Source: Leptospira adleri (GTDB lineage Bacteria; Spirochaetota; Leptospiria; Leptospirales; Leptospiraceae). Taken from it: DNA of 12,010 nt. The stretch is from the NCBI RefSeq assembly GCF_002811985.1, contig NZ_NPDU01000105.1:1-12010 (forward strand), read 5' to 3'. Positions within the stretch are counted from its first letter, which is position 1. Each line of letters starts with the position of its first letter. This document shows positions 7,391 to 12,010 of the stretch, piece after piece. The notes under the pieces were generated by a model that made no database searches, had not been told where the DNA came from, and saw only the letters and a program-made list of their open reading frames with translations. The position numbers and the translations under genes were made by a program.

Positions 7391-8905
7391 TTATAATTTG
7401 AATTTTTTTAAAGTTCTAAGTTCATTTGCAGTTGGTGTTTTAGGTGTTTCTTTGAATTCTTTGACACTAGTAATTTTTCTAAACCCGGTGTAGAATGCAT
7501 AATCTAATAAAAAGGCTTCGTACTTTTCATTTTTCCGATCTGGAGTAATTCCGGGATGGAGAATATGTAAAAATCTTAAATCAACAAGTTTCTTTATCAG
7601 TTTATATTTTTCATTCTTTGGCTCCTTATGAACTAAAAATGCATTTGATTTAGCTTTCTTAAAACAAAAGTCTTTTATATTTTCCAAAATCTCATTAATA
7701 CTTCCAGGTTGATCTTCAACATCATCAGAAATATATTTCTCTTTCTCAGTCATTGAATCGGCGGCAGCCATATTAATATCCACAATTGCTACTTTCTTCC
7801 GTTTCTCGTTTCTCGCTTTGGAAATACTATTGTTGAAGATATATAAAGCATCCCTAGGAACCCCCGCAGAAACCCAAGTAAGACGATAACGCGGCCGCGC
7901 TTCACAAAGTGAATTTAAATTTGGGATACCGCAATATTGCACATAAGATTCAATAATATCATTTATATGTTTATAGGCCTTATCCGGAGTCATTAAATTA
8001 TAATCTAGAGCAATACGTTGTAGATCTCCTGGAATTTGCATACCTTCATTAGTCGAATAATCAAATAAGTTAGTTAAATTCTCTATCGACGAAATTTTTA
8101 AATAAATATTATTGCCTCTAGCTAGAGAATATAAAGCTGATAAGAATAAAGGTTGAAGTCCAGTAGTAATTAGATGAAGATCATCTATGAATAAGAAAAG
8201 CGCCTTTCTTTGTTGAACAAATGATGATAAGTCTCTAAACATTAAGGGAATCTTTTGTTTTACATCATCGAAAGTTAATTTAGTACCTTTATTTTCTAAT
8301 TCGAAAATTAAGGTCTTAAGCTTTGTAGAGGAATCAGCTCCAATTTCGTTTTCCAATTGAGCAACAATTTCATAAAAAACTTGAACAATAACCTGAATAT
8401 CTGCTCGATTTTGATATTGTTGCATTGCAACCCAAACGTACGGAATATTTTCTTCTAATACTTTTCTACACCCAAAAAGTATTAAACTCGATTTTCCAGC
8501 CCCTCTTCTTCCATATACAATATTATTTGTAAGAGATGATATTCGCTTTTCTTCTCCACCAACAAAAGGAATAAATTTTTTATAAAAATCTGTATTTAAT
8601 GAATTCTTACCAATTGTAAGGGATTCCGAAATCAAATTTTGCAGTACGTCTACTTCCAAAGAAGACAACCAATTATCTACAATTGATTCTTTTAAATATA
8701 CATTGTTTAAAATTGCGCTACCTATCAAAAGTTCATTCTTAACTTCCTGTAATGCTTTCGTGGCATTTTCGGTAATTGAACCAACATAAATTTCTAAAAA
8801 TTCTTCTCCGCCTTTTGTTACGATTTTATGTTTAGGAATAGAAGATTTTAAAACTGCGGCAAACCGATCTATTATACGCGGTGCCAAATCATCCATTAAC
8901 TGCAT
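7391..8905 (-). CDS. P-loop ATPase (AAA/ORC-like) paired with a HEPN protein
   Basis: A 504-residue ATPase. A helical N-terminal region of about 110 residues precedes Walker A GRRGAGKS (132-139). Walker B is ALFLFIDDLH (235-243), and GVPRDAL near residue 349 resembles a sensor-2 arginine motif of AAA+ or ORC-like ATPases. The C-terminal 130 residues are basic and could be a winged-helix or substrate-binding part; I cannot assign them. The ATG at 8905 overlaps the end of the HEPN gene by 10 bp and has GAGGA 5 nt upstream. A second ATG at 8896 overlaps the HEPN stop as TAATG. Translational coupling is therefore likely, and the two proteins probably form one system in which the ATPase senses or regulates the HEPN RNase. 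Function is inferred. Confidence 0.8.
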   Translation of the reverse strand: MQLMDDLAPRIIDRFAAVLKSSIPKHKIVTKGGEEFLEIYVGSITENATKALQEVKNELLIGSAILNNVYLKESIVDNWLSSLEVDVLQNLISESLTIGKNSLNTDFYKKFIPFVGGEEKRISSLTNNIVYGRRGAGKSSLILFGCRKVLEENIPYVWVAMQQYQNRADIQVIVQVFYEIVAQLENEIGADSSTKLKTLIFELENKGTKLTFDDVKQKIPLMFRDLSSFVQQRKALFLFIDDLHLITTGLQPLFLSALYSLARGNNIYLKISSIENLTNLFDYSTNEGMQIPGDLQRIALDYNLMTPDKAYKHINDIIESYVQYCGIPNLNSLCEARPRYRLTWVSAGVPRDALYIFNNSISKARNEKRKKVAIVDINMAAADSMTEKEKYISDDVEDQPGSINEILENIKDFCFKKAKSNAFLVHKEPKNEKYKLIKKLVDLRFLHILHPGITPDRKNEKYEAFLLDYAFYTGFRKITSVKEFKETPKTPTANELRTLKKFKL

Positions 8906-9396
8906 ACTATTCCTCGACTAGCTAAATATTTTTTTACTTCTTTGTAGAATGATTCCGTTTGCGTTATATATTCTCGAGGTGTATGTGTCAAATCTGAACA
9001 TATTTTCTCATGGTCATAATCCGACAAATTTCGGTCAGCACGCATTTGATTAAGAAAATTAGACCAAACACTTTCCTGAGGAAAATCATTTGGCAATTCA
9101 CCAATCTTCTTATGGTCAGAGGCTTCCTGACTATATTCTCCTTTCGTAATTAGCCGAATAGCTTTACTCGCGTTATAACAAGAATAATAAGACCTAGATA
9201 TTTTTTGACGCCAGTCCATTGGCTTTGAAATCTTCTTTGCAAATTGTAAATGGTGCTTACTCAGTTTCATTAAAAGCTTGGTGTGTTTCTCACTGACAGC
9301 TAATATTTTCTTCTGTTCCGTATTATCGAGTACTAAAGATAATAGATTTGCCAATTTATTTGGGTTACGGCTTAGAATATCAAGTTCAGATGCCAT
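8896..9396 (-). CDS. HEPN-like protein, probable RNase partner of the ATPase
   Basis: A 166-residue helical protein. ISRSYYSCYNASKAIRLI (66-83) is a typical HEPN helix, and RADRNLSDYDH near residues 119-129 contains an R-N-x5-H pattern, within the Rx4-6H range of HEPN active sites. Nothing else resembles another family. HEPN proteins paired with nucleotide-binding partners are common toxins or defence RNases. An AAGGAG lies 13 nt before the ATG, a rather long spacing. It is the first gene of a two-gene operon with the ATPase, overlapping it by 10 bp. The fold assignment rests on reading the motif by eye, so moderate caution is due. Confidence 0.7.
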   Translation of the reverse strand: MASELDILSRNPNKLANLLSLVLDNTEQKKILAVSEKHTKLLMKLSKHHLQFAKKISKPMDWRQKISRSYYSCYNASKAIRLITKGEYSQEASDHKKIGELPNDFPQESVWSNFLNQMRADRNLSDYDHEKICSDLTHTPREYITQTESFYKEVKKYLASRGIVCS

Positions 9397-9482
9397 TTTG
9401 CTCTATTTTCTCCTTTTAGATCTTCCTAATTTATTAAGCCAGCCAAGGATGGCTGGCGTCTTAATGAGGGACGCGGCATTGC
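9397..9482. repeat. 5' end of the HEPN/ATPase cassette: leader and end inverted repeat
   Basis: It contains the ribosome binding site of the HEPN gene, a perfect 7-bp hairpin GCCAGCC-aaggat-GGCTGGC (9438-9457), and a GGGACGCGGCA block leading into GCAGATAAC. The order and spacing match 4595-4678 in the KAP cassette. The hairpin arms differ between copies, yet pairing improves here. Confidence 0.5.
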
Positions 9483-9664
9483 AGATAACGAAAGAGTCTC
9501 CTCGACGTTGCGGCCGCAAGCGCATGTGCGCGAAGCGGTTGGCACGAGGTTCGAGCGAGCCTTAGCGAGCGTCCCGCGAACCGAAGTGACAAAGCAATGT
9601 GGCTTTAGCCCGGAGCGAAGGTTGCATTAGCAATCCTGAGCGGAGTGAGGAGACGAAGTTATGC
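9483..9664. repeat. attC-like cassette recombination site 7 (family A)
   Basis: Cores are AGATAAC (9483-9489) and GTTATGC (9658-9664). L-like boxes GTCTCCTC and GAGGAGAC pair, with spacers of 6 and 3 nt. Internal hairpins GGTTCG/CGAACC and GGTTGC/GCAATCC are kept. The left core matches the left end of the HEPN cassette (GTTATCT at 6287), and the right core matches the far end of the TIR cassette (GCATAAC at 10558). Confidence 0.75.
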
Positions 9665-9677
9665 GAAGGCGTCTTAT

Positions 9678-10523
9678 TTATATATTCAAATTATCTAAAA
9701 TATCGTTTTTCTTTTCCGTTTGCTTTTTTAATTCTTCTTCAAGACGAAGTTTTGATTGTTGTTCCTGAAAAAGAATACCGCGGTATTTTGCATTTGAGTT
9801 AGAAATATCTTCCTTAATATCCCGAAGGTGATATTTTTCCAGTTCGTCAAGAGGACATTCTACGATAATATATTTTCCCCTAATCATAGCATTGCGCCAC
9901 ATTGAATGTCTGGGAAATCTTCTCTCACTTTCAAATACCTCTGACCATTTTTGCGGAGGTGCGAAAGATAATTCTAAATAAACATTATACATGCTTGTAC
10001 CAGGACGAGATATTTGCGTTTTTTGTTTATCAACTCCAATCAAACTTAAATCTATGAAATCCTTTATTGGATTACCCGTTTGCACCGGTGCGGAAGTAAG
10101 GCTCGTTGTTTTTACATTAGCTTTTTGATGATTTTTTATTGCTTTGAGAAGTGAATAATAACCTTCTTCATAATTTTCTGGAATCCGGAAATCTGCGTAT
10201 AACTTATCAGAAATATATGATGGAATGTTACAAGAATCTATTAATATCGGTAAAACAACAATCTTTTTGCCCTGTATTTCTTTACTCATCGCCAAACTAA
10301 GTTCTTTTTGAACCCAGGAAGACCCGATAGAATTTATTGAAATGATCGCAGCAACAAAATCCATTTCTTGAATTCCAGTAGAAATCTTTTCAATTAATGA
10401 ATCTCCTACATTAATTTCGGCTTCATCTAACCAAACAAGAATTCCGTCAGACGAAAGTCTTTTTGCTAATTCCCGAACGAACGGTTTATCCTTAGAATTA
10501 TGGCTTAAAAAAATTGAACTCAT
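9678..10523 (-). CDS. TIR-domain protein, probable NADase effector
   Basis: A 281-residue protein beginning MSSIFLSHNSKDKPFVREL, the TIR box 1. VWLDEAEINVGDS (30-42) and SSWVQKEL (68-75) follow, and Glu74 is in the position of the TIR NADase glutamate. The start at 10523 is chosen because an AAGGAG lies 6 nt upstream; the frame stays open to 10712 through the repeat, but that extension is repeat-derived. Residues about 150-255 form a second domain that I do not recognise (SMYNVYLELSFAPPQKWSEV and onward), ending in a charged probable coiled coil (255-275). Bacterial TIR proteins commonly destroy NAD after phage sensing; the unknown domain may sense the trigger or mediate assembly. It is alone in its cassette. 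Confidence 0.85.
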   Translation of the reverse strand: MSSIFLSHNSKDKPFVRELAKRLSSDGILVWLDEAEINVGDSLIEKISTGIQEMDFVAAIISINSIGSSWVQKELSLAMSKEIQGKKIVVLPILIDSCNIPSYISDKLYADFRIPENYEEGYYSLLKAIKNHQKANVKTTSLTSAPVQTGNPIKDFIDLSLIGVDKQKTQISRPGTSMYNVYLELSFAPPQKWSEVFESERRFPRHSMWRNAMIRGKYIIVECPLDELEKYHLRDIKEDISNSNAKYRGILFQEQQSKLRLEEELKKQTEKKNDILDNLNI

Positions 10524-10557
10524 TCTAATCTCCTTTTCTGTGAGTATAGACGCTTTC

Positions 10558-10744
<187 letters not shown>

Positions 10745-10754
10745 GACGTCGAGA

Positions 10755-11870
10755 TTATAATCGATATTTTCTTTTGAAATAGGTTCGCTTAAGTGATTCA
10801 TAATCAATGTCCCCAAATGGTCCAGAATCATCAGGAACTTCTGTATTTTCATTAAGAATTAAGTATCTTGCAATTAGCTTATTTAAGCGAAATGTATTTC
10901 TTTCCTGATTAATTTCGGAATTAAGCTTTGATTCAATTATTTCATTAATAAATGCAATTTCCCTATAATAATCACTACGAACATTATATTGTTGAATAAT
11001 ATCGTCAAGAAATGCATTATATGAGGGCCCTTGTATAAAATGGTACGCTCGTAAAGAAGACTGAGTCCCGTCTTTCAAAACTTTAATTAATCGCCTTCTT
11101 AAGAATTTTATACATAGCTTGATGCTCTCCTCATCCGACAGGTTAGAAGTAGAGTTGAATTGCATTATTCCAGTTGTTAGGATTGGGAATTTAAGTTTCT
11201 TTAATAAATTTTCCGTTTTTCTAAAGATCCATGGGCGATTAAAATTTTCATAAATCATTATGGAAAATATCATGGAGTATAATATTTCGCCTTTAGACTT
11301 TAAAACTAAATCTTTCCACTTTTTCGAAAATATATTATATTTATTTAAAATATAATTCTTCTTTCTTTTGTCAGAATCTTCTGGACTTACTCCAATTTTA
11401 TTCAAGAGATTATATATAAAAATTAGAATTATAATCCAAAGCTCATTAATTAAATTAACGGGATCTGGTAAAATCTTCGTGGAACTATGGAGGTAATTTT
11501 CATCCAAAAAGTAAGTGACCAAAATTATGCCTAAAAATGTTATAAGCTGACGACGCCAATTAACTACCTGCGTCCTACCATAAATTATTATTACTAATAT
11601 TCTAATACTAACATAATAATAATTCACGAAAGCGATTTTGCGGTTTAAATAATCATAATCCGTATTGGATAAAATCGCTGCGTAGAAAATTAATAGTAGA
11701 GCTGGAGTTAAAATCCTATAAACAATATTAAAAGCAGGCGCAGTATCAATAGTAAGAGAAATGCTTATTCTTTCATAACCTGTTGTTACCATTTTTTCGC
11801 CTATTTTATTTACAATTACGAAACTCAAAATAGACAAAAGTAAGTATATTATTTGGTCGCACTGATACAT
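10755..11870 (-). CDS. Multi-spanning membrane protein with lysozyme/transglycosylase-like motif
   Basis: A 371-residue protein with about five hydrophobic segments in the N-terminal half (roughly residues 7-22, 48-68, 79-98, 108-122 and 141-157), then a soluble C-terminal domain of about 200 residues. I do not recognise the family as a whole. In the soluble part, SIMIYENFNRP (203-213) followed by TTGIMQ (232-237) resembles the catalytic-glutamate and G-[LI]-M-Q signatures of SLT-type lytic transglycosylases. That would suggest an effector acting on the cell envelope, but two short motifs are weak evidence. The ATG is 15 nt from the cassette boundary with only a weak GAGAAA upstream. It is the first cassette of the visible array if read on the minus strand. 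Confidence 0.65.
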   Translation of the reverse strand: MYQCDQIIYLLLSILSFVIVNKIGEKMVTTGYERISISLTIDTAPAFNIVYRILTPALLLIFYAAILSNTDYDYLNRKIAFVNYYYVSIRILVIIIYGRTQVVNWRRQLITFLGIILVTYFLDENYLHSSTKILPDPVNLINELWIIILIFIYNLLNKIGVSPEDSDKRKKNYILNKYNIFSKKWKDLVLKSKGEILYSMIFSIMIYENFNRPWIFRKTENLLKKLKFPILTTGIMQFNSTSNLSDEESIKLCIKFLRRRLIKVLKDGTQSSLRAYHFIQGPSYNAFLDDIIQQYNVRSDYYREIAFINEIIESKLNSEINQERNTFRLNKLIARYLILNENTEVPDDSGPFGDIDYESLKRTYFKRKYRL

Positions 11871-11884
11871 ATTTTCTCGATGTC

Positions 11885-11920
11885 GCCTAACGAAAGAGTC
11901 TCCTCGACGTTGCGGCCGCA
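11885..11920. repeat. Truncated attC-like site 9 (family A)
   Basis: Core GCCTAAC (11885-11891), spacer GAAAGA, L-like box GTCTCCTCG and the following ACGTTGCGGCCGCA match site 7 exactly. Homology then stops at about 11920, after about 36 bp, and GATAACGTCC continues into unrelated sequence. The core and the next bases still match the far end of the membrane-protein cassette (10738 onward), so the body boundary is intact while the rest of the site is lost. This may be a deletion scar or the edge of the array. Confidence 0.7.
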
Positions 11921-12010
11921 GATAACGTCCAAAATATTTCGCAGATTTAAGAATGAATGAGAAGGCTCTCCTTGCCGATTGAGTTTGTAACGATCAAATT
12001 CAAAAAAAGG
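11921..12010. other. Non-repeat DNA beyond the array edge, no gene seen
   Basis: About 90 bp of AT-rich sequence without a repeat element, a supported open frame or a clear promoter. If the array is read on the minus strand this is its upstream side, where an attachment site and integrase would be expected further out. Confidence 0.35.

Noticed and set aside
9278..9802. Plus-strand open frames around site 7 (9278-9565 and 9599-9802)
   Set aside because: They are antisense to the HEPN and TIR genes and cross the repeat; no ribosome binding site or family likeness.

Overview
The window looks like a stretch of a cassette array resembling a mobile or chromosomal integron. The genes are AT-rich, while long GC-rich repeats sit between them. 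The repeat style and the peptides it would encode remind me of pathogenic Leptospira genomes. That is recognition from memory, not proof, and no rRNA, tRNA or housekeeping gene is present to settle it.

Eight complete repeats of about 179-187 bp, plus one truncated copy, punctuate the window at 123-301, 1368-1554, 1672-1855, 4679-4863, 5807-5993, 6110-6293, 9483-9664, 10558-10744 and 11885-11920. Each starts with an integron-like core (GCCTAAC, GTCTAAC, GCATAAC or AGATAAC) and ends with GTTAGGC, GTTATGC or GTTATCT. Inside are a pair of complementary L-like boxes and three internal hairpins. They behave like unusually long attC sites. The core sequences match across each cassette body (8 of 8) but never across one repeat (0 of 8), as expected for cassettes exchanged at G^TT. 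No integrase gene is visible.

From low to high coordinates the payloads are: a SIR2-like protein (316-1350); an ORF-less palindromic body (1555-1671); a large cassette with a divergent pair of HTH regulators and a KAP-like P-loop NTPase (1924-4594); an AbiJ/STM4504-like protein with a C-terminal HEPN motif (4876-5781); a second copy of the ORF-less body (5994-6109); a second large cassette with the same regulator pair but a HEPN protein plus an ATPase (6388-9396); a TIR-domain protein (9678-10523); and a five-helix membrane protein with a lysozyme-like motif (10755-11870). All payload genes are on the minus strand. The only plus-strand genes are the two HTH proteins at 2437-2760 and 6873-7217.

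Almost every payload belongs to a domain class common in anti-phage or abortive-infection systems: NADase (SIR2, TIR), HEPN RNase, P-loop NTPase and membrane effector. I read the window as a defence island carried as site-specific cassettes. The two ATPase cassettes share a chassis (the same end inverted repeats, hairpin tail and divergent regulators) but carry different payloads. A segment of about 1.55 kb (1368-2920) is duplicated at 5807-7385. Functions are inferred from motifs read by eye.
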